In this document: piece after piece, positions 1 through 6,324 of the stretch
How positions within the stretch are numbered: position 1 is the first letter of the stretch
Layout: each line of letters begins with the position of its first letter
NCBI RefSeq assembly: GCF_022288805.1
Contig: NZ_JAKOPM010000030.1
Coordinates: 1 to 9,405 of the forward strand
Length of the DNA: 9,405 nucleotides
Origin: Corynebacterium yonathiae
Lineage (GTDB): Bacteria > Actinomycetota > Actinomycetes > Mycobacteriales > Mycobacteriaceae
Reading direction: 5' to 3'
Notes under the pieces: generated by a model
Databases searched by the model: none
Seen by the model: the letters and a program-made list of their open reading frames with translations, nothing else
Told to the model about the DNA's origin: nothing
Made by a program: the position numbers and the translations under genes

Positions 1-26
1 GCATCCTGGTCAAATTTTCTTGGCAT
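1..26 (-). CDS. IS3-family transposase OrfA, first 8 codons only (partial)
   Basis: The ATG is at 26-24 on the minus strand and encodes MPRKFDQD before the window edge. The same N-terminus appears at 9340 on the plus strand, where 22 codons are visible. In IS3 elements OrfA is the helix-turn-helix DNA-binding half of the transposase, made alone or fused to the DDE-containing OrfB by programmed frameshifting. Only the start is present, so it cannot be judged whether the gene is intact. Confidence 0.75.
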
Positions 27-75
27 ATTCCAGATTTCCCATCTACTCAAACGGAACAAAACCTGGGACACTTCA
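1..75 (-). mobile_element. End of a left-hand IS3-family insertion sequence (upstream end, facing out of the window)
   Basis: Read on the minus strand, the element begins with TGAAGTGTCCCAGG at 75 and runs leftwards off the window. The TG start is typical of IS3-family ends. Its sequence is the inverse of 9290-9365, matching along the whole 75 bases except for one A more in an A-run of the right copy. A transposase start lies 50 bases in. The element has landed in, or lies against, the C-terminal end of an IS256-family transposase gene that resumes at 76. The target duplication cannot be seen because the far end is outside the window. Family assignment rests on the encoded N-terminus and the end sequence. 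Confidence 0.85.
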
Positions 76-126
76 ATCAACCAACTAGCCGTGTCTTACC
101 CCAACCGATTCGCGGATTACTTGTAA
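76..126 (+). pseudogene. C-terminal stub of an IS256-family transposase
   Basis: In frame from 76 to the TAA at 124-126 the sequence reads INQLAVSYPNRFADYL. This resembles the extreme C-terminus of mutator/IS256-family transposases, where an N-Q-hydrophobic-A-x-x-Y-P-x-R-F pattern is common. A clearly related tail (NQMAVAYPDRFDKCL) closes the decayed IS256-type gene at the other end of this window, which supports the call. The rest of the gene would lie to the left, cut off exactly at the IS3 boundary. The two tails differ enough to be separate IS256-type elements rather than copies of one. Confidence 0.7.
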
Positions 127-237
127 ACGAAGCCCCCGCACACAAAGAATCGGACACTCTGTGAATTCGCGCATTCTACAATTCTCAGTGCGAAGCACTT
201 GCTCACCGACAAAGTCTGTCGTTAGTTGAGGCAAGTT
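127..237. other. Non-coding tail of the left IS256-family element and adjoining spacer
   Basis: No gene is visible. The stretch right after the transposase stop (about 127-160, ending near AATCGGACACTCT) sits where the terminal inverted repeat of an IS256-type element should be. It loosely resembles the sequence after the transposase stop at the right end of the window, with CACA-A-rich spacing then GG..GACA. Two small hairpin-capable dyads follow: AGTGC-GAA-GCACT at 187-199 and CGACA-AAGTC-TGTCG at about 208-222. Neither has a T-tract, so I do not call them terminators. The exact outer boundary of the IS256 element is not determined. Confidence 0.4.
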
Positions 238-414
238 CTAAGTAGTGGTGTATCTGTATGTCCGAAAAACGAATGTTTCTACAGCACGGGTCGCATCAAG
301 ATAAGTAAAGGAACCGTGAGCTGCATTGAATATTGAATTTATCAAGTAGGAAGAAGCTGGAACTAGAAAACAAGAAGTCTGGGCTCTTTCTGCTATTTTC
401 CCCTGGTGAATCAT
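238..414 (-). other. Short open frame, 58 codons, doubtful
   Basis: An ATG at 414 on the minus strand opens 58 codons to a TAG at 240-238, starting MIHQGKIAERAQTS and ending in a Tyr/Thr-rich tail (FRTYRYTTT). It overlaps the stop of the next frame upstream by ATGA, an arrangement often seen in coupled genes. However, there is no Shine-Dalgarno-like sequence before it, it has only one Cys, and I recognise no family. I list it because it fills most of a 400-base region otherwise without genes. Chance is the simplest explanation. Confidence 0.15.
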
Positions 415-563
415 TCGATCAGTTGGGATATTTCTGAGGCAGCCATTATTTTTCTTTTGTTTGCATCGTCTTTTATGATCTGATCTGCTAAGAACTTTGC
501 GGCTGAATTTTCACGGTGGGCCTTAACCCGAACTTTTATTAGAAATAGACTCCGAATCGACAT
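411..563 (-). other. Short open frame, 50 codons, overlapping the regulator's 3' end
   Basis: An ATG at 563 on the minus strand opens 50 codons to a TGA at 413-411, in a different frame from the regulator whose last 41 bases it overlaps. The product is rich in Lys, Asp, Ala and Glu after residue 14 (segment ENSAAKFLADQIIKDDANKR). It would probably be helical, which looks more protein-like than most chance frames. No ribosome binding site is visible before the ATG, so expression would need coupling to the regulator. It could be a small real protein, a remnant of an older gene, or chance. I recognise no family. Confidence 0.25.
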
Positions 564-1197
564 CATAGAAACTCTTATATATTAGCTCAGCCCTTGATAC
601 AGCTCTATAGTTCTCAAAGAGGTTAGATATATGCTTTTTTATGGAGATTTCAGAAAAGCCTAACAGCCCTGAGATCTGAAATGTAGTTTTTCCCTGTCGT
701 ACAAAATGCAGGATTCTACGGTCTGTCTTAGAAAGAGGGGTATTCTCGTTGAGCGGAAAATCTGAATAGTTGTGAAGAGTCAGTTTGATTAGTCGAGCAG
801 TATCCTGCATAGACAAATAGCATCCGCCCTTTCGAATAATTTCTACCACCGTTTGAACTTCTGAAATCGTCTTTGGAGGGCGAATGATCGCTGACACACC
901 GGCGGCCAGCAACGTTAAAAATGTTTTGTCTGATTCTGAGATCGTTAATGCTATGGAATAGGGCCGTATCGATGAACTGTCATTTCGGATGAAATCTAGG
1001 ACCGGTAAACAGTACTTGAAAGATAATGTTGCATCGATGAAAACAGCATCGAAATGCTGGAGCTTTAAAAGTTCGATGGCTTGTGTTTCATCTCCTGAGA
1101 CTGAAACATCCTCCAGGCAACTTCGCATTAAAGACAAGAGAGGCGTTAAGTGGGCAGGCGTGTTGGCGTCGGCGTCGCTTAGAATCAATACCCTCAT
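523..1197 (-). CDS. LuxR-type response-regulator-like transcription factor, probable cluster regulator
   Basis: This is a 224-residue DNA-binding regulator with a receiver-like N-terminal half and a LuxR/GerE helix-turn-helix at about residues 154-210 (LSKTDRRILHFVRQGKTTFQ, then the recognition part near SEISIKKHISNLF). In the receiver half, Asp8 and Asp10 match the acidic pair, Asp55 (VFID) matches the phosphoacceptor and Thr85 the switch Thr/Ser. The usually invariant Lys before Pro is replaced by Arg106-Pro107. Phosphorylation may therefore be weak or absent, and no histidine kinase gene is in the window. The ATG start is preceded by GGGAGG on the minus strand at about 1203-1208, a good ribosome binding site. 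It is transcribed away from the lanthipeptide genes across a 219-base shared region, the usual layout for a pathway-specific regulator. That target is inferred from position. Confidence 0.85.
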   Translation of the reverse strand: MRVLILSDADANTPAHLTPLLSLMRSCLEDVSVSGDETQAIELLKLQHFDAVFIDATLSFKYCLPVLDFIRNDSSSIRPYSIALTISESDKTFLTLLAAGVSAIIRPPKTISEVQTVVEIIRKGGCYLSMQDTARLIKLTLHNYSDFPLNENTPLSKTDRRILHFVRQGKTTFQISGLLGFSEISIKKHISNLFENYRAVSRAELIYKSFYDVDSESISNKSSG

Positions 1198-1323
1198 TTA
1201 AGGCCTCCCAAAATTTTAACCGGTGTAACGTCTCAATTTTTATCTAATTAGTTGAACAACAAGCACCGCTACCGCTACATAAATTTATAATTTAATCCAA
1301 ATCTATCTTTTCGTTGAGGATAA

Positions 1324-1337
1324 TATACGAAAGTATA
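1324..1337. promoter_or_regulatory. Inverted repeat TATAC-GAAA-GTATA, possible operator
   Basis: This perfect 5-base-arm dyad with a 4-base centre lies about 80 bases upstream of the precursor ATG, inside the most promoter-like AT-rich stretch. Dimeric LuxR-family regulators bind such dyads. It overlaps a possible -10 (TATAAG). Short AT-rich palindromes arise easily by chance, so this is only a candidate. Confidence 0.3.
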
Positions 1338-1362
1338 AGAAAGCCATTTTTCTATATCAGTC

Positions 1363-1378
1363 ATCAAGATGCCTTGAT
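1363..1378. promoter_or_regulatory. Inverted repeat ATCAAG-ATGC-CTTGAT, possible operator or leader hairpin
   Basis: This is a perfect 6-base-arm dyad with a 4-base centre, 39 bases before the precursor start. As DNA it could bind a dimeric regulator. As RNA it could form a small hairpin in the 5' leader just upstream of the ribosome binding site. No second copy of the same dyad was seen elsewhere in the window by eye. Confidence 0.35.
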
Positions 1379-1400
1379 AACTTAGATTCCTGAGAGCGAG

Positions 1401-1410
1401 AAGGAGGTGA
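1401..1410 (+). promoter_or_regulatory. Very strong ribosome binding site of the precursor gene
   Basis: AAGGAGGTGA is an extended match to the 16S rRNA 3' end, with the GGAGG core ending nine bases before the ATG at 1417. No other gene in the cluster has a comparably strong site. This fits high-level synthesis of a short substrate peptide and fixes the start of the precursor. Confidence 0.85.
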
Positions 1411-1416
1411 ATTTAG

Positions 1417-1554
1417 ATGACCAATATTTACGAAATTCGTGAGGCTGCTAAGGGTCTCGGCGATCAGGCTAACCGTGCGGATAGCCACGTGAGCGTGACT
1501 GACTGTGCAGCTGCACGGGAAAGCCGAGCAAGCATTGCTTGGTGTGGCAACTAA
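1417..1554 (+). CDS. Class III lanthipeptide precursor peptide (LanA) with two labionin motifs
   Basis: This 45-residue peptide is the substrate of the downstream LanKC. Residues 1 to about 22 (beginning MTNIYEIREAAKGLG) are a charged, probably helical leader without Cys or Ser. Its I4-x-x-I7-R8 recalls the I-x-x-L-Q leader motif of class III precursors. The rest is the core, with SHVSVTDC (23-30) and SRASIAWC (36-43) followed by Gly-Asn. Both fit Ser-x2-Ser-x3-Cys, the signature for labionin or lanthionine-plus-dehydroalanine formation known from labyrinthopeptins and other class III products. These are the only four Ser and two Cys in the whole peptide, so the match is unlikely to be chance. 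Thr28 is one more possible dehydration site. It has an ideal ribosome binding site and is first in the operon. The leader cleavage point and final ring type are not fixed by sequence. Confidence 0.93.
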   Translation: MTNIYEIREAAKGLGDQANRADSHVSVTDCAAARESRASIAWCGN

Positions 1555-1563
1555 AATTTGTTT

Positions 1564-1602
1564 GGAGTGAAGGCTCTTATTTAGAGCCCTCACTCCCTTT
1601 TT
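1564..1602 (+). terminator. Stem-loop with T-tract between precursor and transporter; probable partial terminator
   Basis: The left arm GGAGTGAAGGCTCT (1564-1577) pairs with AGAGCCCTCACTCC (1583-1596) apart from one A-C mismatch, across a five-base loop. It is followed by C and TTTTT at 1598-1602. This is a good intrinsic terminator ten bases after the precursor stop. Because the next genes read in the same direction and the transporter begins right behind the T-tract, it most likely works as a leaky terminator. That would give much precursor transcript and less of the enzyme and transporter transcript, a layout common in ribosomal peptide clusters. It would also protect the 3' end of the short message. 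Confidence 0.8.
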
Positions 1603-3165
1603 GTGAGTGAGAGAATGTTTCCAGTGCGTTCCCTTTTGGTGGCTGCAATCGCTTCAGCTATCACCTCTGTGCTGTGGATGATGCAACCATGGTTGCTTGG
1701 GCAGTTAGTTGATGGTCAAACTATCCTAAGCTTCCCAGCGTGGGTGGTTCTAGTAAGCTTAACTATTCTTTGGGCTTTGGTAAGCAAATGTGCTGAGTTT
1801 CTGAAAGGAATTGCTGAAGTTAACGGGATAGGAGCAGTCAGAATCGCTCTGTTAGAGCGGTCAAGGACTGAGGTGCAGGAAAGGGGCATCCCAGCCTGTA
1901 ACGAGAATCTGGCCTCAAATATTCTTACGGATTCTAGAGAATATGTATCCGGAGTTGTGAGTATCGTCTGCTCGATTTCTTCTTCGCTAACCAGTGTAAT
2001 CGTAGCTGTAGTCTTAGTTCTTCGGGTAAATAAGGCTTTGCTGTTCTTTATTGCGATTTCATTGGTAGTAGGTCTTTTGCTAACGAAGGGCGGTTTGCGG
2101 AGACTGGAGCGGTCAAATGCAAAAGCGCTGGAACTGAATGCTCAGCTTGTAAATGAAACGGCTTCCTTCGTTAGGAGTTATGAAGAGATTCGAGTTTTGG
2201 ATGCTTTTGGTAGAAGAAAACTCGAAATTGATGAAACGGCGCGCAAAACGACTTCGGCTTTGCGTGGAGTGGTGCTTACCAAGTTCCTTTACTTAGCGGT
2301 TCCCTCTCTCATTTTTGCTTTGATACCTACAGTATGTGTCGCTATAGCAATGATCTTCCTCGTTCCTAGAGGGAATTTGTCAGTCGGCGAAGTGATTACC
2401 GTATTTACAGTTGCTGGAATGGTCATTTCCCCAGTGCAAGTCGTGACTGAAAGCTTGGAAAGCTATAAAAAGTCGGAGGCTGCGAAAAAAAGGATTCCAA
2501 CTTTGAAGGGAAAAATATCTTTTAAATATGAAACTACCAATTCCTCGAATCCCGAAGTTCCTTTGTGCTTGAACTTTACGGGAATTGTGTGCGACGAATT
2601 TCAGGTGGATCGAAGCTATTCAGATAGGTTGCAACGGTCAGATCTGGTAATGGTTTCTGGACCGTCTGGTTGCGGCAAGACAACACTTTTACGCGTACTA
2701 GCTGGTTTAAAAACCCCTGAACGCGGGGCTGTTGAAATTTGGAATGGGCAGCAGATTGAAGAACCCAGCAACAGGTATCGAGATTTAATCGGCTATTGCC
2801 CTCAAGAACCGGGGCTTGAAACCGAAGAAGTATCGGAAGTATTAGCTGAGATCTTGGGTCTAGATACTGGTTTAGACGACTTCCTTTCCGACATATCGGA
2901 CAGTTTGGCGGGAAGTTCGACTGCTCTTACAGTAGGGGAACTCTCTGGAGGGCAAAAGCGCCGGTTGGCTTTAGGAAGGCTTTTGGCATCCACTAAACCT
3001 ATACTGCTTTTGGATGAGCCATTCTCGGGGCTAGATGAAAACAACTGTGTGCGTTTAGCAAAACTATTAAATTCACAACGATCCAGGATTGTAGTGCACG
3101 CTAGCCACCACACTCCACGGCAGATACAAAACACCAAAATAATAGCGATGAAGGATAGAAATTGA
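1603..3165 (+). CDS. ABC transporter, fused membrane and ATPase domains, probable lanthipeptide exporter
   Basis: This 520-residue half-transporter has an N-terminal membrane domain with about six hydrophobic segments (near residues 8-33, 44-62, 117-141, 145-162, 228-252, 262-283). A C-terminal ATPase follows: Walker A GPSGCGKTT at 353-361, Q-loop Gln401, signature LSGGQ at 447-451, Walker B ILLLDE at 467-472 and an H-loop at His502/503. It would act as a dimer in the cytoplasmic membrane. No peptidase C39 domain is present, so it does not cut the leader itself as class II LanT proteins do. Export of the modified peptide is inferred from its place between precursor and synthetase, and similar transporters occur in class III clusters. 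The GTG start at 1603 directly follows the terminator T-tract and has no clear Shine-Dalgarno. The ATG at 1615, after a weak GAGTGAGAGA, is an equally possible start. Confidence 0.88.
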   Translation: MSERMFPVRSLLVAAIASAITSVLWMMQPWLLGQLVDGQTILSFPAWVVLVSLTILWALVSKCAEFLKGIAEVNGIGAVRIALLERSRTEVQERGIPACNENLASNILTDSREYVSGVVSIVCSISSSLTSVIVAVVLVLRVNKALLFFIAISLVVGLLLTKGGLRRLERSNAKALELNAQLVNETASFVRSYEEIRVLDAFGRRKLEIDETARKTTSALRGVVLTKFLYLAVPSLIFALIPTVCVAIAMIFLVPRGNLSVGEVITVFTVAGMVISPVQVVTESLESYKKSEAAKKRIPTLKGKISFKYETTNSSNPEVPLCLNFTGIVCDEFQVDRSYSDRLQRSDLVMVSGPSGCGKTTLLRVLAGLKTPERGAVEIWNGQQIEEPSNRYRDLIGYCPQEPGLETEEVSEVLAEILGLDTGLDDFLSDISDSLAGSSTALTVGELSGGQKRRLALGRLLASTKPILLLDEPFSGLDENNCVRLAKLLNSQRSRIVVHASHHTPRQIQNTKIIAMKDRN

Positions 3166-5693
3166 AGCTCAAGGGATTTGGTGTGAGCTCACACCCTTTG
3201 GTAAATGATGAGGCTAAGAGGGAGGGTAAAGAATGGAAAATTTCCGAACGCTGGAGCTTTTTAAGTGGTGACATTGCTTCTCCATGGCGCTTCTTCGGTT
3301 CCAAACCGAACAACCTTCCTCAGTGTGGATGGAAAATCCACCTTAGCGCGATTCCTACACAAGCTGAAGATGTTTTAAGCGCAGCAATTCCGATCCTCAT
3401 AGATTCAGGAGTCTATTTCAAAGTTGCAGCCGATCCATCAGCATATTTTAAAAAGCTCTTGAAAACAGCATCGGTGGATGAATTTGGCAAGCTTTTGACG
3501 GCGTATCCGGTGACGCTAGAGAAGTTTGATACTGTAGTCTCTGAGCTTTATTGTGCACTCGAGGGGTTCCGCGCACCCGAAATATTATCTGATGCCCAGA
3601 TAGAAAATTCTCCCGTACATTTTAGGTATGGATCATTCTTGCTCATGAAGAAGTGGTGCGAAGAAAAGCAACGCTGGCTTGAAGCACTTGAATCTTCTTC
3701 GGGAGAGGTTTATTGGCCGAGTCGATCTGGATGTTTAGAAATTCCCCGATGGGCCCCTCGGAGTGAATTCATCAATGCTGTCCTAGCTAGACGTGATAGA
3801 AACGCATTCAGAGTCCCCTTCGAGGTTGACCAAGTCCTTGGCTACAGTAGCAGGGGCTTGTCGATGAAAGCTCGTTATCAAGGCCGTGAGGTCTTTGTAA
3901 AAGAAGTTAGGAAGCTTTCGGGGTTTACTGATTGGAGTTCGGACGGAGTCTCTAGCCTTAAGCACGAAAGTAAAGTACTGGAGGAGCTGCAAGGGGTAAA
4001 CGGAATTCCAAATAAAGTTGAACTGATAAATAGTGAGGCTTCTAGCTATTTGATTACTGACTACTTCAACGGAAAGTCCCTTAGAGCGTATGTCACGGAA
4101 ACATGTCCACTCGCCTTGGGAACCGAGGAGGGAGTGCGTTCATACGTATTTTGGGCGAAATCTTGCATGGAAAAGGCAAGGGCGGTACTTACTAGGGCGC
4201 ATGGTAATGGTTGGTGTCACGGTGACATATCACCTGATAACATTTTAGTTTCTCCAGACGGAGAGGTCATGATTGTAGATTGGGAGGCGGCGGCCCCTGC
4301 CGGAACAGGGGTACCCAAATACTGGACTCCGGGGTTCTCCATGGCGGATCCGAGGATGCGATGTTCAGATCAAAAAAAGGGATTTTGTCTCGAGGAGAAC
4401 GACTTTTACGGATTGGGAAAAATCGCGCTATCACTGTTTTACCCGTCTGCGTCCCAAGTGGACTTCTCATTAGGTGAGCGAGGTGTGATTCTAGATGAGA
4501 TTCAAGATTTCTATGGCAAAACGATTCGTGAATGGTTAGAGGACTTTATCGAGTTCCCCGTACCGCGGTATGCCTTTGGCCCGGTCAATGAGCTTGACCT
4601 TGCAAGTGGCATCGTCGAGTCGTGGGACAGGTATGAAGGGCATTTACAAGTCAGCGAGACTGTGCCCGTTGGAGCCGATAGCTTAGGCGAAGGTACGATA
4701 TTTTCTCCCGAAGGGCTGCGGGATCTACTGTACGTGCAACTTCAGCATCAGTATGAAGACTATAGGCTCAAGAGCGAATTGTTGAGGAAAACGCAAATAG
4801 ATTCTGATCCTTACAGCAGGAATGCTGTAAATGTGAGTGAACTTCGTATGGCGTTAAGTCCCTCACACGACTCGATAAATGAGTATGCTAAAAATTTGGA
4901 GCGAGAGTATCGTCCGAAGCCTGACAATGGATTCACACTTGAAAGAATGATTCGAGATCTCGTTATACTTTCCCGTGTTAAGGGTTCAGGGTCATTGTTT
5001 CAAAGTGCGACAAAATCTTTGCTCGAAGAGCTTGGTTTGAATGTATCTGAGCTGCTTCTTAGCTCTTTCGAAGATGGAAGGACTGAAGCCTCCGGTGGGC
5101 TTTTAAGCGGTTGGAGTGGAGCGGCTATGGCGCTCCTCCAATGGTGGGAAAGTGAGAAAAGCTCGAGAGCTGAAAGTTTTTTGGACCTAGCTGAAACCAT
5201 GTGTGCTGAAGACTTGCTTAACTGTAAGAAATCAAAAAATGGAAGTCTGATGGTCGATGATGGGGACAGACTACTCCCGTATCTGGCAGAAGGAAGCGCT
5301 GGTGTTTTGTGGGCATTAACCGAGCTCGCAAAGAAACGCAGAATGGTTGCCACCAATGAGCAACTTTCGGGCTTAATAGAAGCCTGTTCCTCAAAGTACT
5401 TCGCCACAGCGGGTTTATTCTACGGTCGTGCAGGCTGCTATTGGTCCTTAAAGAGAGCTAATCAGGTTTTCGGCTCTCAAGTGGGAGGGCAATTACTTCG
5501 AAATCAAGAAATACTTTTGAAAAAACAATGCATGGAGATGGACGGAGCTGTTTATTGCCTTGGAGACCGCAATGAAAGGTTCACTCTTGACTTTGCATTT
5601 GGAACAGCTGGAGTGCTACACGCACTTACCAAGGAAACTTGTCAACCGGGGGATTGGATCCCTTTCCCTGAATTAGGAGTAAGGAATGCTTGA
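3162..5693 (+). CDS. lanKC: Class III lanthipeptide synthetase LanKC (lyase-kinase-cyclase)
   Basis: This 843-residue trifunctional enzyme dehydrates Ser/Thr by phosphorylation and elimination, then couples Cys to the products. The N-terminal lyase part includes GWKIHLSAIPTQAEDVL and GVYFKVA, where Lys58, His60 and Lys87 are the likely catalytic or phosphate-binding residues. The kinase (about 220-480) has Lys247 (VFVKEV), catalytic Asp355 in HGDISPDN and metal-binding Asp373 in VDWE. The LanC-like C-terminus (about 590-843) has Gly-rich repeats at GGLLSGWSGA (645-654), EGSAGVLWAL, GLFYGRAG and FAFGTAGVLHAL. The zinc-binding Cys and Cys-His of LanC, LanM and LanL are absent, as expected for class III rather than class IV. 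The TTG start overlaps the transporter stop as TTGA, with AAGGA six bases upstream. GTG at 3183 is a less likely alternative. Length fits the family. Confidence 0.94.
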   Translation: MKLKGFGVSSHPLVNDEAKREGKEWKISERWSFLSGDIASPWRFFGSKPNNLPQCGWKIHLSAIPTQAEDVLSAAIPILIDSGVYFKVAADPSAYFKKLLKTASVDEFGKLLTAYPVTLEKFDTVVSELYCALEGFRAPEILSDAQIENSPVHFRYGSFLLMKKWCEEKQRWLEALESSSGEVYWPSRSGCLEIPRWAPRSEFINAVLARRDRNAFRVPFEVDQVLGYSSRGLSMKARYQGREVFVKEVRKLSGFTDWSSDGVSSLKHESKVLEELQGVNGIPNKVELINSEASSYLITDYFNGKSLRAYVTETCPLALGTEEGVRSYVFWAKSCMEKARAVLTRAHGNGWCHGDISPDNILVSPDGEVMIVDWEAAAPAGTGVPKYWTPGFSMADPRMRCSDQKKGFCLEENDFYGLGKIALSLFYPSASQVDFSLGERGVILDEIQDFYGKTIREWLEDFIEFPVPRYAFGPVNELDLASGIVESWDRYEGHLQVSETVPVGADSLGEGTIFSPEGLRDLLYVQLQHQYEDYRLKSELLRKTQIDSDPYSRNAVNVSELRMALSPSHDSINEYAKNLEREYRPKPDNGFTLERMIRDLVILSRVKGSGSLFQSATKSLLEELGLNVSELLLSSFEDGRTEASGGLLSGWSGAAMALLQWWESEKSSRAESFLDLAETMCAEDLLNCKKSKNGSLMVDDGDRLLPYLAEGSAGVLWALTELAKKRRMVATNEQLSGLIEACSSKYFATAGLFYGRAGCYWSLKRANQVFGSQVGGQLLRNQEILLKKQCMEMDGAVYCLGDRNERFTLDFAFGTAGVLHALTKETCQPGDWIPFPELGVRNA

Positions 5694-6324
5694 GCTTTGT
5701 AACTTAGAAATATCGTCGAAGCGAGGAAAGACACTTGCTTGTATAGACGGACACTTTTCGGAAGGAAGTGTCCACTGGATTCGAGGCAAATCGGGGGCGG
5801 GTAAAACTACTCTCCTCAAGACAATCGCTGGGCTTCAACCCCCTTTATCAGGGGAGGTAAAGCTTTGTGAAAAGAGTCTTTGGTCAATTTCGAGACGACA
5901 ACGTGATGTGCTCAGGGCCCAATCTATGGGCGTGGTGTTCCAAGATGCGGGCTTGATTCCTTGTCTAACCGTAGGAGAAAATCTAGCTTTTGCACGGAGT
6001 CTTTCTGGTGTTTCATCAATCTCGAAGGACGACAGTTCTCTGCTTACGAATTTCGGGATTGCTGAGGTATCCGATTGTTTACCTAGCGAGCTCTCCGGGG
6101 GCCAGCGCCAGCGTGCAGCCGTTGCAGCAGCGCTATCTAAACAACCTCGACTTATTCTTGCAGACGAACCGACTAGCGCACTCGACGAGGAAAACGCATA
6201 TAATGTCCTGAATCGCCTTGCGCAATACACTCGATCTGGTCAAGCAATTGCTTTGATAGTTTCCCACGATGAACGCGTTGCTGAGTTTGCTGACTGCAGT
6301 CTTGAAATTGGGGGTTCTCTGTGA
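5686..6324 (+). CDS. ABC transporter ATPase, MacB/LolD type
   Basis: This 212-residue stand-alone ATPase powers the permease encoded next. Visible motifs are Walker A GKSGAGKTT at 34-42, Q-loop Gln86 (VVFQDAGLIP), signature LSGGQRQR at 136-143, Walker B LILADE at 156-161, D-loop SALD and H-loop His194 (IVSHD). The Q-loop and signature region are typical of ATPases that pair with FtsX/MacB-like permeases, in LolCDE, MacB and Bce-type systems. The ATG start overlaps the last eight bases of lanKC and is preceded by GGAGTAAGGA, so translation is probably coupled. In antibiotic clusters such pairs often protect the producer by removing peptide from the membrane. That role is inferred, and export is the alternative. 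Confidence 0.9.
   Translation: MLELCNLEISSKRGKTLACIDGHFSEGSVHWIRGKSGAGKTTLLKTIAGLQPPLSGEVKLCEKSLWSISRRQRDVLRAQSMGVVFQDAGLIPCLTVGENLAFARSLSGVSSISKDDSSLLTNFGIAEVSDCLPSELSGGQRQRAAVAAALSKQPRLILADEPTSALDEENAYNVLNRLAQYTRSGQAIALIVSHDERVAEFADCSLEIGGSL

Larger units (their letters stand above)
1198..1400. promoter_or_regulatory. Divergent intergenic region between the regulator and the precursor gene
   Basis: This AT-rich region must hold the promoters for both directions, but I cannot assign either confidently. Possible -10-like sequences on the plus strand are TATAAT at 1286-1291 and TATAAG at 1334-1339. The latter has TTGAGG at 1314-1319 only 14 bases upstream, a short spacer. A tandem ACCGCTACCGCT lies at 1265-1276. 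Two dyads listed separately (1324-1337 and 1363-1378) are candidate binding sites for the LuxR-type regulator. Confidence 0.5.

Noticed and set aside
187..222. Two small hairpins as a terminator for the regulator or an attachment site
   Set aside because: They have five-base stems, no T-tract in either direction, and no matching copy elsewhere in the window. They are probably chance or IS debris.
1357..1593. 78-codon minus-strand frame covering the precursor gene
   Set aside because: It is antisense to the precursor, has no ribosome binding site, and includes the terminator stem. The plus-strand peptide explains the region far better.
5000..5407. 135-codon minus-strand frame inside lanKC, and a similar one at 5835-6230
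   Set aside because: Both are opposite well-supported domains (LanC-like cyclase, ABC ATPase) and show no motif of their own.
3162..5693. Class IV (LanL) or class II (LanM) synthetase
   Set aside because: The separate lyase and Ser/Thr-kinase-like domains exclude LanM. The absence of zinc-binding Cys and Cys-His in the cyclase part argues against LanL.
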